This document shows positions 1-7,950 of a DNA stretch of 40,111 nucleotides, in pieces. Numbering within the stretch: position 1 is the first letter of the stretch; each line of letters opens with the position of its first letter. A model generated the notes under the pieces. That model was not told where the DNA came from. It worked only from the letters and a program-made list of their open reading frames with translations, and did not search any database. The translations under genes were made by a program, and so were the position numbers. Source of the DNA: Actinoplanes nipponensis (GTDB taxonomy: Bacteria > Actinomycetota > Actinomycetes > Mycobacteriales > Micromonosporaceae); the NCBI RefSeq assembly GCF_016862275.1, contig NZ_BOMQ01000069.1, forward strand, positions 1 through 40,111, in the 5' to 3' direction.

Positions 1-1
1 G

Positions 2-121
2 GAGCTGGCGGCCGGGAGCCAGTCGGTGGCCGGCCCGCCCGAGGGCGGCGCCCGCCCGCTGACCGCGGAGTCGGACGGCGGAGCGACCTACCAGGAAGAC
101 CTGAGCGACCGCCGGCACTGA
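2..121 (+). CDS. C-terminal end of an unidentified protein (5' truncated by the window)
   Basis: The frame starting at base 2 is open from the window edge to a TGA at 119-121 and encodes the last 39 residues of a protein. Codon third positions are nearly all G or C, as in the sure genes of the window, and a strong hairpin follows 19 nt after the stop, which supports a real gene end. The visible tail is hydrophilic and Gly/Ala/Pro-rich, ends in an acidic/basic stretch (EDLSDRRH), and shows no domain. No function can be assigned from this fragment. Confidence 0.7.
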   Translation, partial: ELAAGSQSVAGPPEGGARPLTAESDGGATYQEDLSDRRH

Positions 122-140
122 TCGCCGGCCCGACGTTCGA

Positions 141-175
141 GAACCGGCCCGTCCCGACAGGGGGCGGGCCGGTTC
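141..175 (+). terminator. Intrinsic terminator-like hairpin
   Basis: An 11-bp perfect stem (GAACCGGCCCG at 141-151 with CGGGCCGGTTC at 165-175) continues inward through a G-T wobble and three more G-C pairs to a 5-nt loop, giving about 15 paired positions. It lies 19 nt after the stop of the partial upstream gene. Only a short TTCTT-like tract follows, as is common for high-GC actinobacterial terminators. Confidence 0.85.
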
Positions 176-226
176 TTCATGTGCCGGGCGAGGCAGCCGC
201 CCGCCGGACGCCGGACGCCGATCCCC

Positions 227-345
227 GCTGCGGCGGGGAGAAGGCTGCGGCGGGGAGAAGGCTGCGGCGGGGAGAAGGCTGCGGCGGGGAGAAGGCTGCG
301 GCCCGGGCGAGGCTGAGGCCCGAAGAAGGCCGAGGTCGGGAAGAA
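227..345 (+). repeat. 17-bp tandem repeat, four perfect and three degenerate copies
   Basis: The unit GCTGCGGCGGGGAGAAG occurs without change at 227-243, 244-260, 261-277 and 278-294. Degenerate copies continue in the same register at 295-311, 312-328 and 329-345. The array lies between a terminator and the start codon of the next gene, ending 22 nt before its GTG, so it makes up most of that gene's leader. Its length is not a multiple of three, which argues against a conserved coding role. The G-rich strand is the coding strand. Confidence 0.9.
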
Positions 346-367
346 CGGGCGGACCCGAGGGAGACCC

Positions 368-901
368 GTGGAGATCGGCGGGGTCGTGGCCACCGATGCC
401 GGGATGGCCGGGCTGTGGTCCCCGGCGTCCTTCGCCCACGTCGTGGACTACGACACGGGAGAGTCGGCGTTGCCGGCGGACGAGGACATCGCCCGGCACA
501 TCGCCGACGGCGCCTTCGTGCCGGTGAACATCGGTGGCGACGGTGCCTTCCAAGTGGTCGTCCGGGCCGGTTCGTCGTCGACCACGGCGGAGCTCAGTCA
601 GAGAGAACGTCGCTTCCTGCTGACCTCCTCCCAGCCCCACCTGTTCGTCTCCGCCGGCGTCGCCCTGATCAGCGGCATCCAGCACGTCCAGGGGGCTGCC
701 GGGGAAGGCCTCCGCCTCCCCGCTGCCGCCGGGAGCCTGGAGCGTCACCGTCGCCCTGATCGACTGGGGCGCCGAACCCGGCCAGCGGACCAGCTCCGGA
801 AAAGCGCCCCGACCGCCCTGCCGGACCTCGTCCTGCTGATCAACCCCGCGCTCGCCGGCCCGACGCGGTACCGAACGAGCCTCCAGACCTTCGAGCGGTA
901 A
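368..901 (+). CDS. Hypothetical protein with two compensating frameshifts
   Basis: The open frame runs from GTG at 368 (GAGGGAG ribosome site at 357-363) to TAA and reads as 177 aa. Codon use is gene-like up to about 690 and again after about 806. Between these the gene-like signal moves to the +1 frame: that frame has about 90% G/C at third positions and reads as plausible protein (for example PGAWSVTVALIDWGAEPG), while the annotated frame is rich in Arg and A/T third bases. One extra G in the run at 691-695 and one missing C in the CCCC run near 804 would explain both shifts. I do not recognise the family. The ends look like a small cytoplasmic alpha/beta protein without signal peptide or membrane segment. 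Sequencing error in homopolymers, or true compensated drift, are both possible. Confidence 0.6.
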   Translation: MEIGGVVATDAGMAGLWSPASFAHVVDYDTGESALPADEDIARHIADGAFVPVNIGGDGAFQVVVRAGSSSTTAELSQRERRFLLTSSQPHLFVSAGVALISGIQHVQGAAGEGLRLPAAAGSLERHRRPDRLGRRTRPADQLRKSAPTALPDLVLLINPALAGPTRYRTSLQTFER

Positions 902-940
902 GGTCCGAGCGCGTCAGGGCCGTCTCCTCGGCTGGGGCAC

Positions 941-2245
941 TCAGCGCGTCGGCGCCGCCTCCTCGGTGGGGAACTCCGCCACCGGCCCGCCGGCGCCGTC
1001 CCCGAGGGCACCCACCGACCCGCCCTCGAGCGCCTCGGCCGCCTCGACTGGCTCGGCCGGCTCGGCCGCCGCCTGCTCCCGACGCCGCCGCAACTCCGCC
1101 GGCAGCGCGAGCACCGCCACCACGACCCCGACCCCGCCGACGGCCGCGAACCCCCACGCCGGCGACCACGTGTCCATCACCACGCCGGCCAGCGGGGCGC
1201 CCAGCGCCACCCCGACCGTCAGCGACGAGTTGTGCCATCCCATCGCCTCGCCGCGGGCCGCCGCGGGGGTGAGCCGGCTCACCGCGTCCGCAGTGGCCGT
1301 GATCGTCGGGGCGCACAGCGCGCCCGCCGGCAGCAGCAGCAGCGCGAGCAGCCACCAGTGGCCACCGGCCAGCCCGACCGGGATGGTCAGCAGGGCCATC
1401 GGCGCGAAGAGGGCCAGCGGCGGCAGGCCCCGCCGCACCGTGCCGTACGCGAACCCGCCCACCAGCGAGTACGCCGCCCACAGGCCCAGCACCGCGCCGG
1501 TCCACTCGACCTCGCCGGCGTTCTGCAGCACCGCCACCACCGCGACGTCGGTGCCGCTCAGCACGAGGGTGGCCGCGCTGGTGATCGCCAGGATGGCCAC
1601 CAGGCGGGGTTTGAGCCAGGTGCTGCGCGGCACCCGTTCGCCCGCCGAGATGGGGGTTTCGTCCGTGCCGCGGATCGGCGGGTCGAGCAGGAACAGCCCG
1701 ACGCCCGACAGCAGGATGCCGGCGCCCACGGTCAGCATCGCCACCCGGGGCCCGGCCGTCGTGCTGACCAGCACGCCCAGCGCCGGGCCGGCCATGAAGG
1801 ACAGCTCCGTGGTGATCGAGTCCAGCGCGAAGGCGGGCAGCCGGTGCGACTCGGGGGCGAGCGCGGCGATCGACTGCCGGGCCACCGCGAACGCCGGCAG
1901 CGTCAGGAAGCCGCCGACCAGCGCCGCCACCAGCAGCGCCCAGTACGGCATGGCCTGGGCGGTGGCCCAGAACGTCACCTCGGCCGCCGTGGTCAGCACC
2001 AGCACCGGGCGCAGGCCCTTGCGGTCGGTGATCCGGCCCAGCACCGGCGCGCCGAGTGAGCTGCCGACGGTGAACGCGGCCCCGACCAGGCCGGCGGCGC
2101 CGTAGCCGAGCCCCAGGTCCACGGTCACGTGCAGGGTGAGCACCACCGTGCCGGCGGTGATCGGGATGCGGGCCAGCGTCGCCACGATGAGCAGCGAGCG
2201 GATCCCGCGCAGGGCGAGCGTCTCGCGGTAGGGCGTGAGTGTCAT
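941..2245 (-). CDS. MFS transporter
   Basis: A 434-aa integral membrane protein with about 12 hydrophobic segments and an MFS motif A between TM2 and TM3 (GRITDRKGLRP, residues 70-80), typical of drug/metabolite proton antiporters. The substrate cannot be told from the sequence. The C-terminal 45 residues form an acidic Ala/Glu/Gly-rich cytoplasmic tail. The ATG is preceded by GGAGG at a spacing of about 11 nt. It lies 57 nt downstream of pncA on the same strand and could be read through from the pncB-pncA unit, so a role in uptake or export of a pyridine compound is possible but unproven. It converges with the hypothetical gene ending at 901, with no clear terminator between. Confidence 0.85.
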   Translation of the reverse strand: MTLTPYRETLALRGIRSLLIVATLARIPITAGTVVLTLHVTVDLGLGYGAAGLVGAAFTVGSSLGAPVLGRITDRKGLRPVLVLTTAAEVTFWATAQAMPYWALLVAALVGGFLTLPAFAVARQSIAALAPESHRLPAFALDSITTELSFMAGPALGVLVSTTAGPRVAMLTVGAGILLSGVGLFLLDPPIRGTDETPISAGERVPRSTWLKPRLVAILAITSAATLVLSGTDVAVVAVLQNAGEVEWTGAVLGLWAAYSLVGGFAYGTVRRGLPPLALFAPMALLTIPVGLAGGHWWLLALLLLPAGALCAPTITATADAVSRLTPAAARGEAMGWHNSSLTVGVALGAPLAGVVMDTWSPAWGFAAVGGVGVVVAVLALPAELRRRREQAAAEPAEPVEAAEALEGGSVGALGDGAGGPVAEFPTEEAAPTR

Positions 2246-2302
2246 TGCGGTCGTAACCTCCGCACGACAGTCAACCGCAGGGGTACGACAAACCCCCGGC
2301 CG

Positions 2303-2878
2303 TTAGACGGAGCTCACTACCGGGGTGCCGGTCGTCGCCACGGCGGCCTCCTCGAACTGCTGGAGCGCCGCGCTGGTGGTGGCCGCGGCGACCCCGGCCG
2401 TCAGGTCCAGCAGCACCGTGGTCGCGAAGCCCGCCGCCTGCGCGTCCAGCGCGGTGGCGCGGACGCAGTGGTCGGTGGCGATCCCGACCACGTCGACCGC
2501 CGTCACGCCGCGGGCCCGCAGCCAGTCCGCCAGGCCCTCGCCCTCGCGGGTGTGGCCCTCGAAGCCCGAGTACGCCGCCGCGTGCTCACCCTTGTGGAAC
2601 ACCGCCTCGACCCGCGCCGTGTCCAGCGCCGGGTGGAAGGACGCCCCCTCGGTGCCGACCACGCAGTGCGCGGGCCACGAGTCCACGAAGTCGGGGTGCT
2701 CGCTGAAGTGCGCCCCCGGGTCCACGTGGTAGTCCTTGGTCGCCACGACGTGGTCCCAGCGGCCCGGGCGCAGGGCCGCCGAGATGCCCGCGGCGACCTC
2801 CGCCCCGCCCGGGACGGCCAGGGAGCCGCCCTCGCAGAAGTCGTTCTGCACGTCGACGATGATGAGCGCACGCGACAT
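2303..2878 (-). CDS. pncA: Nicotinamidase PncA
   Basis: Cysteine-hydrolase (isochorismatase-like) enzyme of 191 aa that hydrolyses nicotinamide to nicotinate and ammonia in NAD salvage. The catalytic triad is visible: Asp9 (VDVQNDF), Lys96 (FHKGEH) and Cys138 (ATDHCVRA). The metal ligands fit Asp49, His51, His57 and His71, numbering nearly identical to mycobacterial PncA. I chose the ATG at 2878, which has AAAGG upstream at normal spacing, over a GTG nine bases earlier that lacks one. The gene starts 12 nt after the pncB stop, so the two are co-transcribed and encode consecutive steps: nicotinamide to nicotinate, then nicotinate mononucleotide. Confidence 0.96.
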   Translation of the reverse strand: MSRALIIVDVQNDFCEGGSLAVPGGAEVAAGISAALRPGRWDHVVATKDYHVDPGAHFSEHPDFVDSWPAHCVVGTEGASFHPALDTARVEAVFHKGEHAAAYSGFEGHTREGEGLADWLRARGVTAVDVVGIATDHCVRATALDAQAAGFATTVLLDLTAGVAAATTSAALQQFEEAAVATTGTPVVSSV

Positions 2879-2890
2879 CGGTGGCACCTT

Positions 2891-4177
2891 TCAGGCGGTC
2901 GGGACGACGGTTACCGGGATCGCCGGGTCGCCGGCGGAGAGCTTCAGGCCTTCCCACGGGATCGAGATCAGGCACTGCCGCAGGTGCTCGCGCGACTCGG
3001 CCAGCGACGGCAGCGGGGCCACCTCGCCGGCCACCACGAACGCGCGCTGCAGCAGCCGGTCGTTGGTGTTGTGGTCGGGCACGCCCTGCGACACGATGAT
3101 CTCCTCGGTGGCCGTACCCGTGGGCTTGTGCCGCCGGATGGCGGTCTTGCGCCCGCCGACCGTCGCCTTGTTCTCCGAGCGTTTCACGACGGCCCGGCCC
3201 TCTACCTCGACCAGCTTGTAGACCAGGCCGGCCGTCGGCGCGCCGGAGCCGGTCACCACCGCCGTGCCCGCGCCGTACATGTCGACCGGCTCCGCCGCCA
3301 GCGTCGCGATCGAGTATTCGTCCATGTCGCCGGAGACGATGATCTTCGTCTCGGTGGCGCCGAGGGAGTCGAGCAGCTCCCGGGAGTGCTGGGCCAGCAC
3401 CGACAGGTCGCCCGAGTCGATGCGGACCGCGCGCAGGTCGGGGCCGGCCACGGCGATGGCGTTGCGGATGCCCTGGGCGATGTCGTACGTGTCCACCAGC
3501 AGGGTCGTGTTCTTGCCCAGCGCCGCCACCTGCGAGGCGAACGCGGCCGGCTCGTCGTCGTGCAGCAGCGTGAAGGCGTGGGCCGAGGTGCCCGTGGTGG
3601 GGATGCCGTAGCGGCCGCCGGCGGCCAGATTCGAGGTCGACGCGAAGCCGGCCAGGTACGCGGCCCGGGCCGCGGCCACCGCGGCCTCCTCATGGGTACG
3701 GCGGGAGCCCATCTCGATGATCGGCCGGCCGCGGGCGGCGGTGACCATCCGGGCCGCTCCCGCCGCGATCGCGCAGTCGTGGTTGAGCACCGACAGGATG
3801 AGTGTCTCCAGCACCACGCACTCGGCGAAGCCGCCGGACACGGTCAGGATCGGCGAGCCGGGGAAGAACAGCTCGCCCTCGGCGTATCCGTCGATGTCGC
3901 CGGTGAAGCGGTAGTCCGCCAGCCACGCCGCGGTCGTCTCGTCGACGATGCCGGAGCGGCGCAGGAAGTCGATGTCCGCCGGCGTGAAGCGGAAGTCGCG
4001 GATCAGCTCCATCAGGCGGCCCTGGCCGGCGACGACGCCGTAGCGGCGGCCGGCCGGCAGCCGCCGGGCGAAGACCTCGAAGACGCTGCGGCGGTGCGCC
4101 GTCCCGTCCTTGAGGGCGGCACTGACCATGGTCAGCTCGTACTGGTCGGTCAGCAGCGCGGGCGCGAAGTCGGTCAC
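2891..4177 (-). CDS. pncB: Nicotinate phosphoribosyltransferase PncB
   Basis: A 428-aa enzyme that joins nicotinate to PRPP with ATP hydrolysis to give nicotinate mononucleotide. Family signatures visible are the N-terminal LLTDQYELTM, the GTSAHAF motif (His200, the residue phosphorylated in the family), LVDTYD (227-232) and RIDSGD (252-257) for phosphoribosyl binding. Length is normal. The GTG start follows a -10-like TAAGGT by six bases with no ribosome-binding site, so the message is probably leaderless. First gene of the pncB-pncA pair. The promoter lies in the short gap to the end of the LuxR gene. Confidence 0.96.
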   Translation of the reverse strand: MTDFAPALLTDQYELTMVSAALKDGTAHRRSVFEVFARRLPAGRRYGVVAGQGRLMELIRDFRFTPADIDFLRRSGIVDETTAAWLADYRFTGDIDGYAEGELFFPGSPILTVSGGFAECVVLETLILSVLNHDCAIAAGAARMVTAARGRPIIEMGSRRTHEEAAVAAARAAYLAGFASTSNLAAGGRYGIPTTGTSAHAFTLLHDDEPAAFASQVAALGKNTTLLVDTYDIAQGIRNAIAVAGPDLRAVRIDSGDLSVLAQHSRELLDSLGATETKIIVSGDMDEYSIATLAAEPVDMYGAGTAVVTGSGAPTAGLVYKLVEVEGRAVVKRSENKATVGGRKTAIRRHKPTGTATEEIIVSQGVPDHNTNDRLLQRAFVVAGEVAPLPSLAESREHLRQCLISIPWEGLKLSAGDPAIPVTVVPTA

Positions 4178-4183
4178 GGGACA

Positions 4184-4189
4184 ACCTTA
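4184..4189 (-). promoter_or_regulatory. -10 box of pncB (leaderless)
   Basis: On the minus strand TAAGGT is followed by six bases and then the GTG of pncB. No Shine-Dalgarno sequence is present, so transcription probably begins at the start codon. Confidence 0.6.
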
Positions 4190-4245
4190 GGCGTCCCCTC
4201 CCGGCCCTCGCTGCGCTCGGTGCAGTCGGTCACGCCGCCCCCACC

Positions 4246-6843
4246 CTATTGCGGCAGCAGGCGAAGTGCCGGAGCAAGCTCCACCCGGCCGTTCACGCCC
4301 AGCTTGGTGTAGACGCGCTGCAGGTGGTTCTCCACCGTGCGGGGCGACAGGTAGAGCCGGTCGGCGATCTCCCGGCTCCGGACACCCTCGGCGGCCAGCT
4401 CGGCCACCTGGCGCTCCCGCACGGTCAGCGCCGGCTGGACGGCCAGCAGCGCCGGGGTCCGTACCGTGTCGCAGCGGCTGAGCAGGTCGGCCAGCAGGGT
4501 GCTGGCCGCCAGCGCCCGCGGGTCGCGGGCCGCCCGGAAGATCCGGACCGCGCCCGCCACCGCCTCGGCGGCGAACAGCTGGTAGCCGAGCACGGCGAAC
4601 TCGCGGGCCACCGTGAACAGGTCCTCGCCGGCCTCCGCCACCGCGGCCCGGGCGTGCCGGACCACCAGCGGCGTGGCCGGGCCGCCCACGGTCGGGGCCA
4701 GCTCCTCGATCCGGGCCGCGGCCTGCTGCGGCTGGCCCAGCCGGACCAGGTCGTAGAGGGCGAGCAGCTCGTGCGCGTACAGCTCATCGGCGCGCAGCCG
4801 GGCCACGGCGCGCTGCAGGACGCGTACCGCCGCGCCGAGCTCGCCCCGGCACGCGAGGGTCCAGGCGCGCACCTGCTCGTGCCACGGGTAGTAGAGGCTG
4901 GCCGCGCTGCTGGCGGCGGCGTCCGCGGTGGCCAGCGACTCGGCGGCCAGCGTGTGGTCGCCGCGCACCGCCGCGACGTGCGCGCGGACGAAGTGGGCAC
5001 TGCCGTCGTAGCCCCGCGCCGGGGCCAGGGCGGCGCAGGCCTGCTCCGCGGCGTGCAGGGCCTCCCCGGTCTGCCCGCGCAGCAGCCCGGCGTAGGCCTG
5101 CAGCTGCGACACCCAGCCGGAGCCGAAACCGAAGCCGCCGGCCTGGGCCAGGTGGGTGAACTCCGCCGCCAGGATCCGGTCGATGCCCGCCAGGTCCAGG
5201 GCCACGCTGAGCCGGGTGCCCTCGGTCATCTGCAGCGCGTACTGCAGGGTCGGTGTGTCCCGCCGCCAGGCCGCCGTGTCGGCGTAGACCTCCGCGATGA
5301 GCCGGGCGCTGCCGTCCGAGTCGCCGCCGCCGGCCATCAGACACGCCAGCACGCAACGGGCCAGCGCGCGGGTCGCTATCCCGGCCGCGGGCTCGTCCAG
5401 CACGCCCCGGGCCAGGCTCCGGGCGGCCGGCAGCTGCTGGAGCTGGAGCCGGATGAGACTTTCCAGGGCCCGGGTGCGGGCCGCCTCCGCCGGGTCGGTG
5501 AGCCGCGCGGCGGCCAGCATGTCGGCCGCCGCCGCCCGGCCCAGCCCGAAGAACTCCACGGCGGCCCGCGCGGTGAGCCGGCGGGCGCCGTCGTCCGGGT
5601 CCGGGTCCGCGTCCAGGACGCCCAGGGCCTCCTCCGGGCGGTCGGCGAAGAGCAGCACGGTGGCCAGCAGCTCGGCGGCCGCCCATCCGGCCCCGGCGTC
5701 CCGGGCCGCCGCCGCGAGTCGGCGGGCCAGGGGGATGTCGAAGCGCCCGAACGCCTGCCGGGCCGCGTCCAGCAGCAGCGTGCCGTCCTGGGCCGTACCG
5801 GAGTCGAGCCGCCAGACGGCGACCCGCAGCAGGTCGTCGCGGCGCCGGGCGCCGGCCCCGGCCACCAGGTCGGCGAGCTGGGCGAGCAGCCGCCGGGAGC
5901 GGGTCACCGGGCAGCCGCGGCGGACCACCTCGCCGTAGAGCGGGTGGGCCAGCCGGACGTCGCGGCGGCGCCCGTCCGCGACGACCTGGATGAGGCCGCG
6001 TTCCTCGGCGGCCTCCACGTCGGCCGGCGCGGCGGCGCGCAGCAGCAGCGTCAACCCCAACGGCTCACCGAACGAGACCGTCTCGAGCACGTCGCGGACC
6101 CCGGGGGTGAGCCCGCCGATCCGCGCCCCGACCAGGTCGGCCAGGCTCGGCGCCAGGCTGAGCCGGCCGGTCCAGCGCCAGAACCCGTACGACTCGGTCA
6201 GCTCGCCGCCGCCGATGGCGGCCAGCACCAGCTCGCGCAGCAGCAGCGGGTTGCCGCCGCCGAGCCGGATGAGGCGCTGGGCGGTGCCGGCCTCGACCGG
6301 CCCGCGGACCAGCGCGGTCAGCAGCTCGCGGGACTCGTCGTCGGTCAGCGGGTCGAGCTCGGCGTGGCCGACCAGGCCCTCGGTCCACAGCGCGCTGATC
6401 GGCGGCGGCACCGGCTCGGCGGTCCGCAGCGTGCCGAGCAGGGTGGCGCCCTCGCGGACCAGCAGGTGGGCGAGCGCGGCGGACGGCGGGTCGAGCAGGT
6501 GGGCGTCGTCGATGGCCAGCACCATGGGCCGCCCGCCGGACCCGGCCTGCAGCCCGTCGACCGCCCAGCGCAGCAGCCCGGCGGGGGAGAGGCCGACCGG
6601 CGGGTCGGCCGGGAGGATCTGGGCCAGGCCCCCGAACGGCAGCCCGGAGCTGGCGATGTTGGCCGAGGCGCAGTGCACTGCGTACTGCTCCGCCGGTAAC
6701 TCGGCGACCGCCTCGTGCAGCAGGCGGCTCTTGCCGATGCCGGCGCTGCCGCTGAGGATGAGCCCGCGCTCGGTCCGGCTGGTGGCGACGGTGGTGAGCC
6801 TGGTCAACTCGTCGGCGCGCCCGACGAATCCCCACTGCTCCAC
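4246..6843 (-). CDS. LuxR-family large ATP-binding (LAL) transcriptional regulator
   Basis: An 865-aa MalT/LAL-type regulator. An N-terminal AAA-type ATPase has a Walker A motif GSAGIGKS (32-39) and a Walker B region VLAIDDAH (about 108-115). A long helical middle region resembles the TPR-like sensor part of the family. The C-terminus is a LuxR helix-turn-helix (about 806-860: LTVRERQVAELAAEG, then SPRTVENHLQRVYTKLGV). Such proteins activate catabolic or secondary-metabolite genes on binding an effector. The target is not evident; the gene lies upstream of pncB on the same strand but pncB has its own promoter. The GTG start is six bases behind TATGCT, pointing to a leaderless transcript. Confidence 0.92.
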   Translation of the reverse strand: MEQWGFVGRADELTRLTTVATSRTERGLILSGSAGIGKSRLLHEAVAELPAEQYAVHCASANIASSGLPFGGLAQILPADPPVGLSPAGLLRWAVDGLQAGSGGRPMVLAIDDAHLLDPPSAALAHLLVREGATLLGTLRTAEPVPPPISALWTEGLVGHAELDPLTDDESRELLTALVRGPVEAGTAQRLIRLGGGNPLLLRELVLAAIGGGELTESYGFWRWTGRLSLAPSLADLVGARIGGLTPGVRDVLETVSFGEPLGLTLLLRAAAPADVEAAEERGLIQVVADGRRRDVRLAHPLYGEVVRRGCPVTRSRRLLAQLADLVAGAGARRRDDLLRVAVWRLDSGTAQDGTLLLDAARQAFGRFDIPLARRLAAAARDAGAGWAAAELLATVLLFADRPEEALGVLDADPDPDDGARRLTARAAVEFFGLGRAAAADMLAAARLTDPAEAARTRALESLIRLQLQQLPAARSLARGVLDEPAAGIATRALARCVLACLMAGGGDSDGSARLIAEVYADTAAWRRDTPTLQYALQMTEGTRLSVALDLAGIDRILAAEFTHLAQAGGFGFGSGWVSQLQAYAGLLRGQTGEALHAAEQACAALAPARGYDGSAHFVRAHVAAVRGDHTLAAESLATADAAASSAASLYYPWHEQVRAWTLACRGELGAAVRVLQRAVARLRADELYAHELLALYDLVRLGQPQQAAARIEELAPTVGGPATPLVVRHARAAVAEAGEDLFTVAREFAVLGYQLFAAEAVAGAVRIFRAARDPRALAASTLLADLLSRCDTVRTPALLAVQPALTVRERQVAELAAEGVRSREIADRLYLSPRTVENHLQRVYTKLGVNGRVELAPALRLLPQ

Positions 6844-6849
6844 CCGGCC

Positions 6850-6879
6850 AGCATATCGAGATCCGTCATATTCGGGTCA
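6850..6879 (-). promoter_or_regulatory. Promoter of the LuxR regulator gene (leaderless)
   Basis: Minus-strand -35-like TGACCC (6874-6879) and -10 TATGCT (6850-6855) are separated by 18 nt. The -10 is six bases from the GTG start and there is no ribosome-binding site. The surrounding 70 bases are unusually AT-rich for this window. Confidence 0.6.
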
Positions 6880-7115
6880 CAGTACGTACCGTGTCGGAGA
6901 ATGAGTAACAGTGCAGGAAACGGTGAGTAATCAGGCACCTGTCCGGCTCCGCCCCCGTCCCATACGGTTCGGCGGTGCCGGCGCGACTGCCCGGGCCCAG
7001 CCTGGCGGGGCGGGTCCGGGCGCCCGCCGGACCCGTGGGCGCCCGTCGGTGGCGCCGTCCCGGCACTTCGACGCGCTCGGCGCGCTCGGTTCGACCCCCG
7101 CCCGAATCGGCGTGG

Positions 7116-7121
7116 CACGAT
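7116..7121 (+). promoter_or_regulatory. -10 box of clpS (leaderless)
   Basis: CACGAT is followed by seven bases and the ATG at 7129. The only G-rich stretch before that ATG directly abuts it and cannot act as a normal ribosome-binding site. This favours 7129 over the in-frame ATG at 7120. Confidence 0.45.
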
Positions 7122-7128
7122 GGGGGGC

Positions 7129-7419
7129 ATGGCGTTGCCTCAGGTCGCTCCCGCAGAGACGCCGCAGATCGAGGAGGTACCGGCTGATGATCGGCCGTGG
7201 GTGACCATCGTCTGGGACGATCCGGTCAATCTCATGTCGTACGTGACCTGGGTGTTTCAGAAGTTGTTCGGCTACAGCCACGACAAGGCCGAGCAGTTGA
7301 TGATGGACGTGCACAACAAGGGCAAGGCGGTCGTGTCCAGCGGCGCGCGTGAACGGATGGAAATGGACGCTGCGCAGCTCCACGGCTACGGGCTGTGGGC
7401 GACGGTGGACCGGGCGTGA
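7129..7419 (+). CDS. clpS: ATP-dependent Clp protease adaptor ClpS
   Basis: A 96-aa adaptor that binds the N-terminal domain of ClpA/ClpC and delivers N-degron substrates to ClpP. Visible family features are a flexible N-terminal extension (about 22 aa), the WDDPVNLMSYV segment holding the Asp-Asp of the substrate pocket, MMDVHNKGKAVV with the conserved His, and the C-terminal QLHGYGLWATV. I chose the ATG at 7129 because a -10-like box stands seven bases before it; an in-frame ATG at 7120 would add three residues. The DUF2017 gene follows after 21 nt, the usual actinobacterial partner. Confidence 0.95.
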   Translation: MALPQVAPAETPQIEEVPADDRPWVTIVWDDPVNLMSYVTWVFQKLFGYSHDKAEQLMMDVHNKGKAVVSSGARERMEMDAAQLHGYGLWATVDRA

Positions 7420-7440
7420 GTGGGCGGGTGAACTGAGACG

Positions 7441-7950
7441 ATGTTCCGACGCAACGGGAACCAGTGCGTGGCCACCTTCGCCATCGACGAGGTGCGCGTG
7501 CTGCGCAAGGTCGCCGGCGAGGTGGTCGGCCTGCTGATGGACGGCTTCGACCACACCGACCCGGTGGTCGGCCGGCTCTTCCCGGACATCTATCCGGAGC
7601 GGCCCGACGACTCGGCCGAGTTCCGCCTCTACACCGAGGGTGATCTCAAGACCGGCAAGATCGACCAGGCCGGGGCCATCCTGGCCGCGCTGCCGGACGA
7701 CGGCCCCGGCGAGGTGCGCCTGGACGGCGAGGAGGCCGAGGCCTGGCTGCGGGCGATCAACGACGCGCGGCTGGCCATGGGGACCCGGCTCGACATCCAG
7801 GGCGACACCGATCTCGGCGACGAGCTCGACGAGGCCGTGGTGCGCGACCCCGCGTCGAGCCGGGTCTTCCAGCTCTCCGTCTACGCGTACCTGGGCTACC
7901 TGCAGGAGTCCCTGCTCAACGCGTTGCCGGAGATCGAGGAACGGGCCTAG
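7441..7950 (+). CDS. DUF2017 domain protein
   Basis: A 169-aa soluble protein of the DUF2017 family, which in actinobacteria is almost always found just after clpS; its function is unknown. The N-terminus has a short beta-rich part (CVATFAIDEVRVL), followed by helical segments including a conserved-looking RLFPDIYPERP and a C-terminal helix LGYLQESLLNALPE. No catalytic motif or membrane segment is seen. It starts 21 nt after clpS and is surely co-transcribed. Its stop codon overlaps that of the convergent aldo/keto reductase within the shared tetranucleotide CTAG. Confidence 0.88.
   Translation: MFRRNGNQCVATFAIDEVRVLRKVAGEVVGLLMDGFDHTDPVVGRLFPDIYPERPDDSAEFRLYTEGDLKTGKIDQAGAILAALPDDGPGEVRLDGEEAEAWLRAINDARLAMGTRLDIQGDTDLGDELDEAVVRDPASSRVFQLSVYAYLGYLQESLLNALPEIEERA

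Noticed and set aside
227..345. Short repeats resembling a CRISPR array
   Set aside because: Units are only 17 bp, directly adjacent with no spacers, and no cas genes are near.
2280..2296. Hairpin GGGGT/ACCCC between pncA and the MFS gene
   Set aside because: Only five base pairs, no T-run; too weak to call a terminator.
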